This document shows positions 24,026 through 37,682 of a DNA stretch of 64,000 nucleotides, piece by piece; within the stretch, counting starts at the first letter, position 1, and each line of letters begins with the position of its first letter. The notes beneath the pieces were generated by a model. It ran no database searches. It was not told the DNA's origin and saw nothing but the letters and a program-made list of their open reading frames with translations. Position numbers and translations under genes: made by a program. This DNA is from Lethocerus indicus (Eukaryota; Arthropoda; Insecta; Hemiptera; Belostomatidae): positions 28,840,954-28,904,953 of the forward strand of contig JACDQD010000005.1 of assembly GCA_019843655.1 (NCBI GenBank), given 5' to 3'.

Positions 24026-24339
24026 CACTAAAGTGGTTTTTCAAATGCTATAATTTGTAAACTATAAATTTCAATACACGGAAAAATGAAAAGGGGAGCA
24101 GCAGATAAATTTAGGAGACAAAGCATCAATCTAATAGCTAGTTTCGAGCCGTTATTCAAAATTTTATTTTAAAATATTAATTAATTAGTTAAAATTTCGT
24201 AATTTGCTATTTGCTATTCATTAATAAGGCTAATGCAAATTAACGATTCCGGTACTATGTATTTACATAATTCATGAGGAAGTAATAAAAAAAAATCGTA
24301 AAAAGCGAAAAAATAGTGTGCGAATAAACTAAAAATTTC
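24026..24339. other. Rest of loop, AT-rich
   Basis: Single-copy AT-rich sequence between the arms. No transposase or other gene is visible. Confidence 0.5.
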
Positions 24340-25004
24340 GAAAGCAATATCAAGATAATCGTTACAATGTGGAAATGTAGTTAATTAAAGTTAGTTGAGT
24401 GCACTAGCACCGATAAAATAGCGCCCCGTGAGTTTGGAGTGGAAATTTACTTAATTAAAGTTAGTTGAGTGCACTAGCACCGATAAAATAGCGCCCCGCG
24501 TGCACTAGCACTGATAAAATAGCCCCCCGTGAGTTTGGAGCGGAAATTTACTTAATTAAAGTTAGATGAGTGCACTAGCACCGATAAAATAGCGTCCCGT
24601 GAGTTTGGAGTGGAAATTTACTTAATTAAAGTTAGTTGAGTGCACTAGCACCGATAAAATAGCGCCCCATGAGTTTGGAACGGAAATAAACTAAAAATTT
24701 CGAAAGTAATATCAAGATAATCGTTACAATGTGGAAATGTAGTTAATTAATGTTAGTTGAGTGCACTAGCACTGATAAAATAGCCCCCCCCGTGAGTTTG
24801 GAGCGGAAATTTACTTAATTAAAGTTAGATGAGTGCACTAGCACCGATAAAATAGCGCCCCGTGAGTTTGGAGCGGAAATAAACTAAAAATTTCGAAAGT
24901 AATATCAAGATAATCGTTAGAATGTGGAAATTTAGTTAATTAAAGTTAGTTGAGTGAACTATCACCGATAAAATAGCGCCCCCTGAGGGTGGTGCGGAAA
25001 TGTA
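24340..25004 (-). repeat. Inner short-unit array, right arm
   Basis: Reverse-complement counterpart of 23254-23850. Units share GTGCACTAGCACCGATAAAA and TAGCGCCCCGTGAG. The number and order of long and short units differ from the left arm. Confidence 0.9.
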
Positions 25005-25885
25005 CTTAACTATAATAATATTTATAATGTAATTTACATATATAAAGTCAAGATAAGCATTACAATGTTATTATTTCTCAATAATATATATATGAAAATT
25101 GAAGAAGGTTTTATTTGCTTCCTTTATTGAGAAAATTGAAATACAATATTTTCAATATGATGCACCTGAATAATTCGTTAATAATTAAGGAAAATGAAAT
25201 ATTATCAAAAATCAGCTAAAATCGAAATGTTTTAAATATTTCTAAATCGGCCAGAAACGGCGTCGGTGGGCAGTTAATCCCTAACAGGAGAGGCTTAGAA
25301 GGGTCGAAGTTCAGCTCTGTATTGTCCGAGCTGGTGCGTAAACAACCTGCCTCAGTGTACGTCCAGCGCAGGCCGAGGAAGCACGCACGATTTTTATATC
25401 TTAAAACAAGAGCTGTTGACGAAAATAAGGTAAGCATTTTGAGAACGCTTTATGCCTTACCTCGTAGTTCTTGGCAATGCAGAACTGTGGAGCAATTAGA
25501 TCCTAATATTTAACGATTATTACCCGTCAAATTATATGAAAATACTACTAGGTATATTATTTACGCTCTATTAATAAGGTAAATTCAAGTAAACCTAAGA
25601 TATTATAAATTAATGACCTAATGGACGGGTAAAGAGTATGAGTTCAAAAAATCCTTTAGGAAAATGATGTTTTAAATACATAACAATAAGATATTAATTA
25701 TGATATTAATATCATCACAAATAGGTGCAAATAGTAGAATGTAAGACATTTTTACTGTTTTAAATTAACATTGTATATAATTGTACATACTCCGTTCCGG
25801 ATATCCTTCGGCTTGAAGAATGTTTTCCTAAACTACTACTATATATCATATAATAATTAACATAGAATGGCATAAACACTGCAAT
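25005..25885 (-). repeat. Inner unique segment of right arm
   Basis: Inverted copy of 22384-23253 with high identity. The frame 25216-25437 (-) covers the GC-richer piece; the left copy carries small indels in the same piece. No known protein family is recognised. Confidence 0.9.
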
Positions 25886-28800
25886 AATAGAATGTAGGCA
25901 TGCCATTTCTCATAGTAACATAGAAAGCATGCCAATTATTATATCCTAAAACAGTAGGTAAGGTAAGATAACTCCCGTCCGACCAACCAACCGAGAAGAC
26001 GCCCTCCTCAGTGTCGTCCCATCCCCTGAGTGAAATGACCGATGGATCCTAGCAGTTGCAGTGAACGGAACCAAGTTAAATCAGCATGTTTCCTGCATGA
26101 CACTAGATATAAATAACACTGCATGCGATTATATATATTCCTGCCCGTTGTAGTCGCCATTTCGTCCATCATAGAAAGCATGCCAATTATTATATCCTAA
26201 AACAGTAGGTGAAGACGGGAACAAATAAGATTCCCGTATAGTGTCGTCCCATCCCCTGAGTGAAATGATGCTAGCAGTTGCGACTTTTCAGCATATGACA
26301 CTATATTCATATCAGAAAGCATATTATATCAGAAAGCATGCCAATTATTATATCCTAAAAACAGTAGGTGAAGACGGGAACAAAGGTATAACTCCCGTAC
26401 GCCCTCCTAGTGTCGTCCCATCCCTGATATGACCGGTGGAAGAATATGGTGGCCACTTTCATAGCATGCAGTATAAGACTTTTCAGCATGTTTCCTGCAT
26501 GACTAGATATAAATTAACACTATGCATAAACTCCGCCTCTCATAGAAAGCATGCCATATAGGTGACCGGTATAACTTCTCCGCCTCCCAGTTGGTGGCCA
26601 ATCCTAGTTGCAGTTTAAGACTTTTCAGCATGTTTCCTGCATGACACTAGATATATTAACACTGCATGCGATTATATATATTCTGCCCGTTGTAGAGGCC
26701 ATTTCATAGTCCACTCGGCTCTCTATAGAAAGCATATTATTATATCCTAAAACAGTAGGTGAAGACGGGAACAAAGGTAAGATAACTCCCGTCCGACCAA
26801 CCAACCGAGAAGATCAGTGTCGTCCCATGAGTGAAATGATGGAAGAAGCCTCCCTGGCCACTTCTCATCCTAGCAGTTGCAGTGAACGGGAACCAAGTTA
26901 AGACTTTTCAGCATGTTTCCTGCATGACATAGATATATTTGCATGCGATTATATATATTCCTGCCCGTTGTATAGTCCACCTGCTCTCTCATAGAAAGCA
27001 TGCCAATTATTATATATATATATAACTCCCGTCCGACCAACCAACCGAGAAGACGCCCTCCTAGTGTCGTCCCATCCCCTGAGTGAAATGACCGGTGGAA
27101 GAAGCCTCCCAGTTGGTGGCCACTTCTCATCCTAGCAGTTGCAGTGAACGGGAACCAAGTTAAGACTTTTCAGCATGTTTCCTGCATGACACTAGATATA
27201 AATAACACTGCATGCGATATATATATTCCTGCCCGTTGTAATAGTCCACTGCTCTCTCATAGAAAGCATGCCAATTATTATATTAAAACAGTAGGTGAAG
27301 ACGGGAACAAAGGTAAGATAACTCCCGTCCGACCAACCAACCGAGAAGACGCCCTCCTCAGTGTCGTCCCATCCCCTGAGTGAAATGACCGGTGGAAGAA
27401 GCCTCCCAGTTGGTGGCCACTTCTCATCCTAGCAGTTGCAGTGAACGGGAACCAAGTTAAGACTTTTCAGCATGTTTCCTGCATGACACTAGATATAAAT
27501 AACACTGCATGCGATATATATATTCCTGCCCGTTGTAGTCGCCATTTTCATAGTCCACTCGGCCTCTCATAGAAAGCATGCCAATTATTATATCCAAAAA
27601 CAGTAGGTGAAGACGGGAACAAAGGTAAGATAACTCCCGTCCGACCAACCAACCGAGAAGACGCCCTCCTCAGTGTCGTCCCATCCCCTGAGTGAAATGA
27701 CCGGTGGAAGAAGCCTCCCAGTTGGTGGCCACTTCTCATCCTAGCAGTTGCAGTGAACGGGAACCAAGTTAAGACTTTTCAGCATGTTTCCTGCATGACA
27801 CTAGATATAAATAACACTGCATGCGATTATATATATTCCTGCCCGTTGTAGTCGCCATTTCTCATAGTCCACTCGGCTCTCTCATAGAAAGCATGCCAAT
27901 TATTATATCTAAAACAGTAGGTGAAGACGGGAACAAAGGTAAGATAACTCCCGTCCGACCAACCAACCGAGAAGACGCCCTCCTCAGTGTCGTCCCATCC
28001 CCTGAGTGAAATGACCGGTGGAAGAAGCCTCCCAGTTGGTGGCCACTTCTCATCCTAGCAGTTGCAGTGAACGGGAACCAAGTTAAGACTTTTCAGCATG
28101 TTTCCTGCATGACACTAGATATAAATAACACTGCATGCGATTATATATATTCCTGCCCGTTGTAGTCGCCATTTCTCATAGTCCACTCCGCTCTCTCATA
28201 GAAAGCATGCCAATTATTATATCCAAAAAACAGTAGGTGAAGACGGGAACAAAGGTAAGATAACTCCCGTCCGACCAACCAACCGAGAAGACGCCCTCCT
28301 CAGTGTCGTCCCATCCCCTGAGTGAAATGACCGGTGGAAGAAGCCTCCCAGTTGGTGGCCACTTCTCATCCTAGCAGTTGCAGTGAACGGGACCAAGTTA
28401 AGACTTTTCAGCATGTTTCCTGCATGACACTAGATATAATAACACTGCATGCGATTATATATATTCCTGCCCGTTGTAGGCCATTTCTCATAGTCCACCT
28501 GCCTCTCATAGAAAGCATGCCAATTATTATATCCAAAAACAGTAGGTGAAGACGGGAACAAAGGTAAGATAACTCCCGTCCGACCAACCAACCGAGAAGA
28601 CGCCCTCCTCAGTGTCGTCCCATCCCCTGAGTGAAATGACCGGTGGAAGAAGCCTCCCAGTTGGTGGCCACTTCTCATCCTAGCAGTTGCAGTGAACGGG
28701 AACCAAGTTAAGACTTTTCAGCATGTTTCCTGCATGACACTAGATATAAATAACACTGCATGCGATTATATATATTCCTGCCCGTTGTAAGTCGCCATTC

Positions 28801-30716
28801 TCATAGTCCACCTCGCCTCTCATAGAAAGCATGCCAATTATTATATCCAAAACAGTAGGTGAAGACGGGAACAAAGGTAAGATAACTCCCGTCCGACCAA
28901 CCAACCGAGAAGACGCCCTCCTCAGTGTCGTCCCATCCCCTGAGTGAAATGACCGGTGGAAGAAGCCTCCCAGTTGGTGGCCACTTCTCATCCTAGCAGT
29001 TGCAGTGAACGGGAACCAAGTTAAGACTTTTCAGCATGTTTCCTGCATGACACTAGATATAAATAACACTGCATGCGATTATATATATTCCTGCCCGTTG
29101 TAGTCGCCATTTCTCATAGTCCACCTGCTCTCTCATAGAAAGCATGCCAATTATTATATCCTAAAACAGTAGGTGAAGACGGGAACAAAGGTAAGATAAC
29201 TCCCGTCCGACCAACCAACCGAGAAGACGCCCTCCTCAGTGTCGTCCCATCCCCTGAGTGAAATGACCGGTGGAAGAAGCCTCCCAGTTGGTGGCCACTT
29301 CTCATCCTAGCAGTTGCAGTGAACGGGAACCAAGTTAAGACTTTTCAGCATGTTTCCTGCATGACACTAGATATAAATAACACTGCATGCGATTATATAT
29401 ATTCCTGCCCGTTGTAGAGGCCATTTCTCATAGTACACTCCGCTCTCTCATAGAAAGCATGCCAATTATTATATCCTAAAAACAGTAGGTGAAGACGGGA
29501 ACAAAGGTAAGATAACTCCCGTCCGACCAACCAACCGAGAAGACGCCCTCCTCAGTGTCGTCCCATCCCCTGAGTGAAATGACCGGTGGAAGAAGCCTCC
29601 CAGTTGGTGGCCACTTCTCATCCTAGCAGTTGCAGTGAACGGGAACCAAGTTAAGACTTTTCAGCATGTTTCCTGCATGACACTAGATATAATTAACACT
29701 GCATGCGATTATATATATTCCTGCCCGTTGTAGAGGCCATTTCTCATAGTCCACTCGGCTCTCTCATAGAAAGCATGCCAATTATTATATCCTAAAAACA
29801 GTAGGTGAAGACGGGAACAAAGGTAAGATAACTCCCGTCCGACCAACCAACCGAGAAGACGCCCTCCTCAGTGTCGTCCCATCCCCTGAGTGAAATGACC
29901 GGTGGAAGAAGCCTCCCAGTTGGTGGCCACTTCTCATCCTAGCAGTTGCAGTGAACGGGAACCAAGTTAAGACTTTTCAGCATGTTTCCTGCATGACACT
30001 AGATATAAATAACACTGCATGCGATTATATATATTCCTGCCCGTTGTAGAGGCCATTTCTCATAGTCCACTCGGCTCTCTCATAGAAAGCATGCCAATTA
30101 TTATATCCTAAAACAGTAGGTGAAGACGGGAACAAAGGTAAGATAACTCCCGTCCGACCAACCAACCGAGAAGACGCCCTCCTCAGTGTCGTCCCATCCC
30201 CTGAGTGAAATGACCGGTGGAAGAAGCCTCCCAGTTGGTGGCCATCATCCTAGCAGTTGCAGTGAACGGGAACAAAGTTAAGACTTTTCAGCATGTTTCC
30301 TGCATGACACTAAGATATAAATAACACTGCATGCGATTATATATATTCCTGCCCGTTTGAAGGGCCATTTCTATAAGTCCGGTCGGCTCTCTCATAGAAA
30401 GCATGCCAATTATTATATCCTAAAAACAGTAGGTGAAGACGGGAACAAAGGTAAGATAACTCCCGTCCGACCAACAAACCGAGAAGACGCCCTCCTCAGT
30501 GTCGTCCCATCCCCTGAGTGAAATGACCGGTGGAAGAAGCCTCCCAGTTGGTGGCCACTTCTCATCCTAGCAGTTGCAGTGAACGGGAACAAAGTTAAGA
30601 CTTTTCAGCATGTTTCCTGCATGACACTAGATATAAATAACACTGCATGCGATTATATATATTCCTGCCCGTTGTAGAGGCCATTTCTCATAGTCCACTC
30701 GGCTCTCTCATAGTCA
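25886..30716 (-). repeat. Tandem array of ~314-bp monomers, right arm
   Basis: Same monomer as the left array, opposite orientation, roughly fifteen copies counted by TTCCTGCCCGTTGTA or its variants. From about 27300 outward copies are near full length. From 25886 to about 27290 copies are mosaic, losing many short pieces while the remaining words stay almost identical to the consensus. Confidence 0.95.
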
Positions 30717-30830
30717 AGTAGGTGCAAGTAGTAGAATGTAGGACAGAGTTAACGACATCGATTCACTCGTATATATCGATATATCGAACATACCCGTTAA
30801 CCTCCGGGGCCCCTACAGTAAATTTTAACC
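30717..30830 (-). repeat. Right terminal inverted repeat, unique end
   Basis: Reverse complement of the left end: ends in CCCCTACAGTAAATTTTAACC and contains GATTCACTCGTATATATCGA. Differences from the left end suggest an old insertion. Confidence 0.8.
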
Positions 30831-30838
30831 GCCGGTTG
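30831..30838 (+). repeat. Right copy of 8-bp target-site duplication (GCCGGTTG)
   Basis: Direct repeat of 18311-18318, adjacent to the right terminus. Confidence 0.85.
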
Positions 30839-32829
30839 ATGTTTTTTGGTAGAGGTTTGGGTTAATTCGTGACTCGTTCGTGTGGGCCAGAGCCGGCCTC
30901 TGTTCGTTGGCGGCGATCGTGGCGGTGCCCTACCGTACTGCGATTTCGGGGAAAATTGCTCCCGACGTCCGTAATGTGTAATTCGATATGTAATTCCACT
31001 GGCCTCTATTACAGGGGAAGCCGAATCGGCGCCTAGGGCTATTTTCTTCAGTTTTCTTCGCTTTCCTGATAGGGTGGCGGCCACGTTTTTCCGCCACCCC
31101 CTCCCTTTGCGGGTAGTGTGACCTATGGCCGTTTAGCCACATCGGGTACACATGGGTACAAGGGTTAAGTGAAATCGTGAAAACTTAATTTCCATTCCGC
31201 CGTTTACGTTTTTATTATTACTACAATTCGGAGTCAATACGTGGCAGTGGATAACATGAATGACTGGGCGTACTTTGGATAAGTTTCATGATCAGTCAAG
31301 AACTGAAAATTGCCCTACATACTAAAAATAACGCAATAAAACACACTACAAGGAATTTACAGTCCACAACTTAGGGCTACTATCCCCAAGAATACTGTGT
31401 TGGCATAATTTAAATATCGGTTACAGACAGAAGCCTAGAAGCGGAACAGTGATTTGAACAACATTTTTTAAAGTCGATATTTCGATTTTCCTAGATGAGC
31501 AGTCACAGCGGATAGAAAGTTATTCGAGTTCTTAATAGAATAAGAATAAGAATAACGTGAGAAATATCTTCTTTTAAATGGTAGAAACGCTCGCGGTCAC
31601 ATACCGCTTTCTCAAGTCGAGTGTGGTTCTGACGAAATCCCACAATAAGAAGGGTGGAAACGATTTGTTAAAAAATCTGCTCGCTATTGCGAGAGCGCGG
31701 TGCGAAATTGGTTTTTTACATTGCATTATTCAGAGAACGGTAGTATAAAAGTTGAATTGTAATATTCGAAACGACGGTCCAACACCGCAGATTTAAAGGG
31801 GGGTACTCTTAGCACATTATTCAGTGTCAGTTCGGTTCCTTGTCCTTTAGATTCCTACTATTGTCCCATCGGTGATTTAGCCCAGAGAGCCGACAATCGC
31901 GTACTTCTGAATGAAAATCTTAACATATAATTTTATTTCGCTTTATATTTGTTATACAAATATCGTGGAAAACTGTATAATTATATTCATAATCATACTA
32001 ATACACTAATAGACAGCGAGGTTTATACTTCAATTTTTTATTCAGATTGTATCAAAAAATCTTGCATAAAGTAACACAGTAGTAAGCAGTACATACCCTC
32101 TGGATTGGTAACATGGAAAATACTTTCATTGTTGACACGTAAAATTTAAATCCATTTTTTTTTGTTCTATCGAGCGCTATAACTTGATCCTCAATCGCTA
32201 CCTAAAATTTTATATAGCTCAACCTTTAAACTATAAAATGAGTGGGGGACAGACATATAATGTAGTATGTGGGTCTGGGAGTATATTAAATCTGTTTTTT
32301 GTATCTTAATTTTCCCGATTATTCTAATTTATATTGTGCACGCTTGTGCATATCTATGGTGCCCAGTAATTATGGCTACTAGGGAAAAGGTATTTTTCTT
32401 CATTCCTCACTTTTATACATTGTAAATATTAGGATATAAAGTGTATTTGTGATTTTCTAATCTTGGTAATTAGCAATATTTCCTAGTGGCGGACATAATT
32501 TTTCTTGAATTGAAAGTGGAATTAAATTAAACATCGTTTATGTATCTAAGCTTTTCAGAATTAGGAGCTGCTGTAGAATTAGGAAGCAGTTGAGGGGTTG
32601 TGAAAGGATTTCTCGGGCGCCTCTGGAGGCGATGACCGATGTGCCCCATCGGACTTGGTAAGCTCCATGGAATGGGGTCCGCCCGAACAGTATAGGCCGA
32701 TACCGCCGGTTTGTGCGATGGGAAAAGTAAAAAGAAAAGAAAAAAATAATAGGCGCAGATTACGGTTGGCCGCGGTTTAACGACATAATAACAGTCGGAA
32801 AAGTCGACCACCCCGCCCGACTGTGGGAT
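30839..32829. other. Gene-poor stretch right of the foldback element
   Basis: A GC-richer part at 30840-31130 has two overlapping minus-strand frames (30797-31084, 30930-31151) with no domain. 31150-32580 is AT-rich and featureless. 32590-32830 is GC-richer and leads into a purine tract. Confidence 0.4.
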
Positions 32830-32897
32830 GAGAGAGAGAGAGAGAGGGAGGGAGGAAGGGAGAGAGGGAGAGAGGGAGAGAGGGAGAGAGGGAGGGG
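32830..32897 (+). repeat. (GA)n/(GGGA)n purine tract
   Basis: GA run changing to repeated GGGAGAGA units. The antisense Leu/Ser/Pro-rich frame here is repeat-derived. Confidence 0.95.
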
Positions 32898-34591
32898 GCC
32901 GTTGTTTGGGGGCCAGCCGAAGCTAATTGGGACTGAAGGGCGGCAGACTGGCCCTAAACACATAGAGTCCAAACCCAAACCAACATTTAACACAAAGTTG
33001 CCTCAGTTCTCAGTGGTCCACTTCAAAGTCCCCCCCGACCGCTCTAATTGTTAAACTCGGTCTTGTAATGAACTAATTGCGTGCCATTACCCGGGCCCTT
33101 TTTCGCCCTAATAAAGGAGAACCGGAGGAGAAAGGCCTTTCCAAATAACCACTCATCTTACCGACTCTTTGCGCCCAAAAGAGCATTTTTAACCGAATTT
33201 GCTATTCCTCTTTATGCGGTACCATTTTTAACCCAATCACTGATTCCACTCTGTTGAGCCATTATTGTCTTTCATTAATATTTAGACCTATTATTAGCTC
33301 AGGTTTTTAGGGGAATACAGAAAAATTAGCCCTCACGGACAAGGCATAAGGTGGAATGTCATATAACAATAAACTATATTGGGAACAAGTGATAAAGGTG
33401 GGGGTTTGGCCGCTGTTCGACATTCCACAATTGTAAAATTGTTAATTGAAGCCTACAGTTTAGAAAAATTACACTACAGTTAAAAAACAGAGATACTTAA
33501 AAAAAATAATATCTTAAGATACCAATTGGAGCTCAGGAGGAACCACGTCATCCAGTGTCGACAAAATCGCGAGATTGATGTACGAACGATTCGAAATGTA
33601 TTGGGGGGAAAAAATAGATTTTGTAAAATTCGAAACGTCTTACACCCGTATATAGGTTAAAACGCCCCAATTTTTCTTTGGTAGGGAAGAAATATTGGAA
33701 AAAGTGAAGGGGAAGAAATTATTTCCTTTTACTCTGACATATCGAATGTGAGGTTTCCCTCTTTCTCGACAAAAAAAAGAATCTGCTTCCTACCGCTAAA
33801 CTTGTACTGTTACCGTTGTAGAAACTACTCTGAGTACAGAAAAAATCGTGCCAACTGCTTTATTCTTTTCGAGTGAATGTTTTTTATAATATTTTCGGCC
33901 TTCGTCAGGTGACATTTGCCGATCTGTAGTAAATTTGTGAGTCTAAATATTTCAGTATTTACATCCAAATTCAAATTCTTAAATGTGCCATTCATGCAAA
34001 ATTGTCATGAAATTGTATTTTTAAAAAATATTGTTGTACTTAATCAATCTCCAATGAAAAAATAGATTAAGTAAAAAAAACTTTTCTGAAAACAGAACAT
34101 CTTCCAGTACCCATTTGGGACGAGGACAAGGTTGCGTTCAGGTAGAAAGACCGATGAAAACACCTTTACCTATGGATTTGTTTTTTTAAAGCATCTAATT
34201 ACCTTATTAATAATTTATTACTATTCCTGAATAAGATCTTTCGATGGATAATTCTAACCTCTCCAATTCAAGTCATTCAGTTCCTAACTAAGATAACAAT
34301 AAGATTATTACTCGCTATTCTCACACTGCTTGTTCATTCACAAACGTATTGAACAGAGCATTAGATCTAAGTTGAGGACAAAGTACGGTAAAAAAAGTGG
34401 GAATGTTGCGAGATTCGTTCTTTTCCTTGAACTGGTAAACTTATACATATTAATTTATTTAAATGTACGTAGGAAAAATGGAATATCAGAATTGCTTCTA
34501 GCCGGAGTCACTTGTAACACGGAAATTACTTATTCAAGAATCATCAATCTAACGGAAAATTCAAGAATGATTCGCAGCAATAAATTAATGA

Positions 34592-34594
<3 letters not shown>
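32898..34594. other. AT-rich intergenic sequence
   Basis: No gene, RNA or ordered repeat seen apart from short A and T runs. Confidence 0.4.
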
Positions 34595-34639
<45 letters not shown>

Positions 34640-34643
34640 TACA
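34595..34643 (+). repeat. (AT)n microsatellite
   Basis: About 19 AT units followed by ACATATATACACACAC. It supplies the Ile-Tyr tail of the frame 34330-34686, which is otherwise unrecognised. Confidence 0.96.
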
Positions 34644-35868
34644 CACACTTTATATTTATGGATGGCAAACAGATCATATTACATAGTTTTTCTTCTCACC
34701 TGATGACGTGGTTTTCATATTTACTGTAACCTTTCACAATCCTTGGGTTACACTGTACTTTAGAATTTTATGAGTTTTTTCCGTTTCAGGCAAATAAAAA
34801 ATCCGACTCAACGGGGTCTTGTAAAATTAATGTATTTAATGTAAATCTATTACAAGAAACGATTTGCGCAAGAATGGGCCCACGATGAGTAGGAATAAAT
34901 GAGTTAAGATGTTAGGATTTAAGTACCAGTCACCGGGCAATATTGAGAGCAGAACTTTCACAAATGCCACCCAGAATAGAGTATGAACTAAAAACATAAA
35001 GAAACCGTCATTCATCTCATTTTGACAGCCTTGAGCGGGAATAAATTAGTTCAGAAGTTAATTAGAGAAGTGGACGTTAGGCAATATTGAAAGCAACCCA
35101 AAAGATAGAAGGATCAATTATTCCATCAATTAGAAGATTGAATTCGTCAAGCGAGAGGAGGTTCTGTACTCTAATAATCAAAATATTACGGCCTGACAGT
35201 AACATTGCTTTCTGAATATGTCTTGTTCTTAGACCTCGTTGTGTTTGTGGGACGAGGCCATCTCGAAATGTATTAACGAAGCTGAGGAGACCCCCAATTA
35301 AAGCTGTCTCATCGCCCTTACCTTCGGGGGACGTTATCAATCACACTTTGGAAAACAATCGAGTGTTCCTGTTGCCGGGTATCGGTGCCAGGAAATGACA
35401 AATGGTTTGTCACAGCCCCTGGCGGGACACTCCCGATATTCGGTTCGGGGTTTTCACGCCACCCACCCCGCCGGCGTCGACGCGAACAAACCGTTATTAA
35501 TCGCTCCCGCTAATTCCCCGCCCCGCCCCCGGCCCGTGTTAAAATATCCAGACCAGGATATGATTTCTCCGTTGCGCAACGCCTATCCGGAATTGAATGG
35601 CCGGCGCTAATGGATCAAGGTGCAGCGGCGGTCGGACCGAACCTCCGCCTTATGTAACACGGTTGCGCTATTTAACAACCAGATACGTCTAAATTAATCG
35701 TACCGAGAAGCGGACCCAACGCGATTCCATTATGGAACTGATGGCGCTATGAATACATTGTAATACGTTGACATTATCCATCGAAGAGGAATCATCATTC
35801 AGTAAAATATGTCATTGAAGGTTGTCGATTCTTTTTCAAAGGAAGAAACTATCCCAACGAATTCATTA
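34644..35868. other. AT-rich then GC-rich stretch, no gene seen
   Basis: 35380-35660 is GC/CpG-rich; its frame 35395-35610 has Pro/Arg-rich content and no domain. A minus-strand frame at 35077-35340 (87 codons) is unrecognised. Confidence 0.4.
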
Positions 35869-35980
35869 ACGTAGGTTTCTCTCTCGCTGGTTTGTTCTAT
35901 TGCTAGACCGGTTTCGGCTGCTCGCCATCTTCAGTTGTCACTGTTGGCACTTTTAGATGTTTTTCGGGCATCCTCATTCC
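35869..35980 (-). repeat. Dispersed repeat family A, copy D
   Basis: Read on the minus strand: AGGATGCCCGAAAAACATC, AAAAGTGCCAACAGTGAC, then AACTGAAGATGGCGAGCAGCC, GAAACCGGTCTAGC and ACAAACCAGCGAGAGAG. The catalytic words CTGAAGA, GAAA and CCGGTC are all intact. The 5' strand of stem I is AACA-like instead of GCTA, so only this pairing is spoiled. The 3' third of the family is missing. Confidence 0.85.
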
Positions 35981-37664
35981 CGTTCATTAACCATTCCCAA
36001 TTAGTTTCAATATGCAATGCGACATTGTGTAACATTTGAAACAGTTACTGGAATTTTTGTTTTACTAGTTATTAACGAGCATTACCCACCCTCTCAATCA
36101 CTCATTATTACTGTTATAAATGCATTATGAACCATAAATCCCAGCTTCTATCAGCCCTAATAGTTGTATATCGCCCAATCCTGGAACCAATGTCGAAAAT
36201 TTCGACTTGTCATTTCACCGAATACCCAAATCGGACCGAAATACCGTTTAAATTCTGTACCTGGGCTTAGTTTAAGATATAGAGCCTAGTTTTACATTGG
36301 GATTTGTGCACTTAGTTTAATTAGAAATTTAAGATAGGAACAGAGCGAATTACTAGTGTAATTACTTAATACTACTGTTATGAATTCATTATGTACGTCA
36401 ACAGATATGAAGTTAATTATTTCAACTTTATGACTCAGTAAATTTGAAATGCACTTCTGGCTTATCACCTGATCATTTTTCTGGCAAGAGAAAGTTCACT
36501 GCCGATACTAATATTGAGATCGAGTCTATCCGAACGTGTTTAGTAGCGCTACAGAGGCTAAGAATGAACTGGGGGTTTTGTTTCAATCCTAGTTGTATAT
36601 TGGGTGATGTAACGAGCCGGGAGAAACTGTGGACAGGTGTGGTTTCACTGTCCACTTTCCGCAATCCGATTATTCCCATTTGGTATAGAGAGCTCTCCGT
36701 CGTAAATATCAAGAGGGGGTGGACCAGACTTGATTTCTAATGCGGGGCCCACCGAGAATCTTAATATCGTCGGGGCCCTCTTGTCGGAGTCTCGTGTCGC
36801 TCCTCGGAACAGGACTAACTGCTCCTGTCCACCAGTTCGCTTTCTCTGTTTTTCCTCTACCCGCCGAAATGCCGGGGATAGTTGTCTAACTACCTTCCAC
36901 GTGAGGAACCGTTAAGGGATGCATTTCAACCACCCCTCTCGGGGCCCCCCCTCAGGGACCGAATAATAATTAGGACACCTGCCATCCCCTTTTCTGTTCT
37001 TTGTTTACGACGCAGGCTTTGAAATTACGTTCCTTTAATTTATTTTGCTTTAAATTAGTACAGTAAGGCTGTTTTTAATATGCGCGAGAGAATTTTGGTG
37101 GAATTTTCGATGGATTTATTCTGCAGATTCTACCCATCCCTAATAGTTTAGGGAGATTCCAGGACATGAAACTGTATAAAAATATCGAGTTTTTAAGATA
37201 TATATTAATAGTAGTTATAGATCGAGCTTTGTGGACTTAGTCTACATTAGAATATATCGTATATTAATGTCGCGTTGCAAAAGTAAACATTATTGCTTAA
37301 ATTAAATGATGTTGTAACGCCGTGAATCGAATGATATTGGAACAAATAAACATTATATATCTATCCATAATTGGTGGCAGCCACTTACCCGATGACCATT
37401 CCCCTTTCAAAGAATACAGGTTCGCCCGTTCCATGAAATATGATCCGACACTCCCCGTTTAAAATGTTTTCAATTGTCTCTTGGAGTCGGCCCGCCCCCT
37501 CGACAAAAACTAGGCAAGGAGGGGGTTCTGGGGTTTAAGAGAGACGTCTAGCAGATTCCAGGCATAGTTGTATAACGAAGTGTCAGCCCGGCCGGCGGAG
37601 TGTGTAGGGTATATGCCCGAGGTACCTGGCACCGGCGTGAATATTAATTAGTACACCTGGTAAG
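35981..37664. other. Mixed stretch, no gene seen
   Basis: AT-rich to 36440. Frames on both strands at 36444-36740 and 36473-36712 overlap without domains. A GC-rich part with GGGGCCCC lies at 36720-37000, then AT-rich to 37480. Confidence 0.4.
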
Positions 37665-37665
37665 G

Positions 37666-37682
37666 GAGGTACCGGGTACCTC
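37666..37682 (+). promoter_or_regulatory. Perfect dyad GAGGTACC-G-GGTACCTC
   Basis: Seventeen-base perfect inverted repeat in a GC-rich block. A second GAGGTACC lies about 50 bases upstream (37618-37625) and CACCTGG, an E-box-like word, lies between them. The clustering suggests protein binding sites, but no factor is assigned. Confidence 0.35.
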
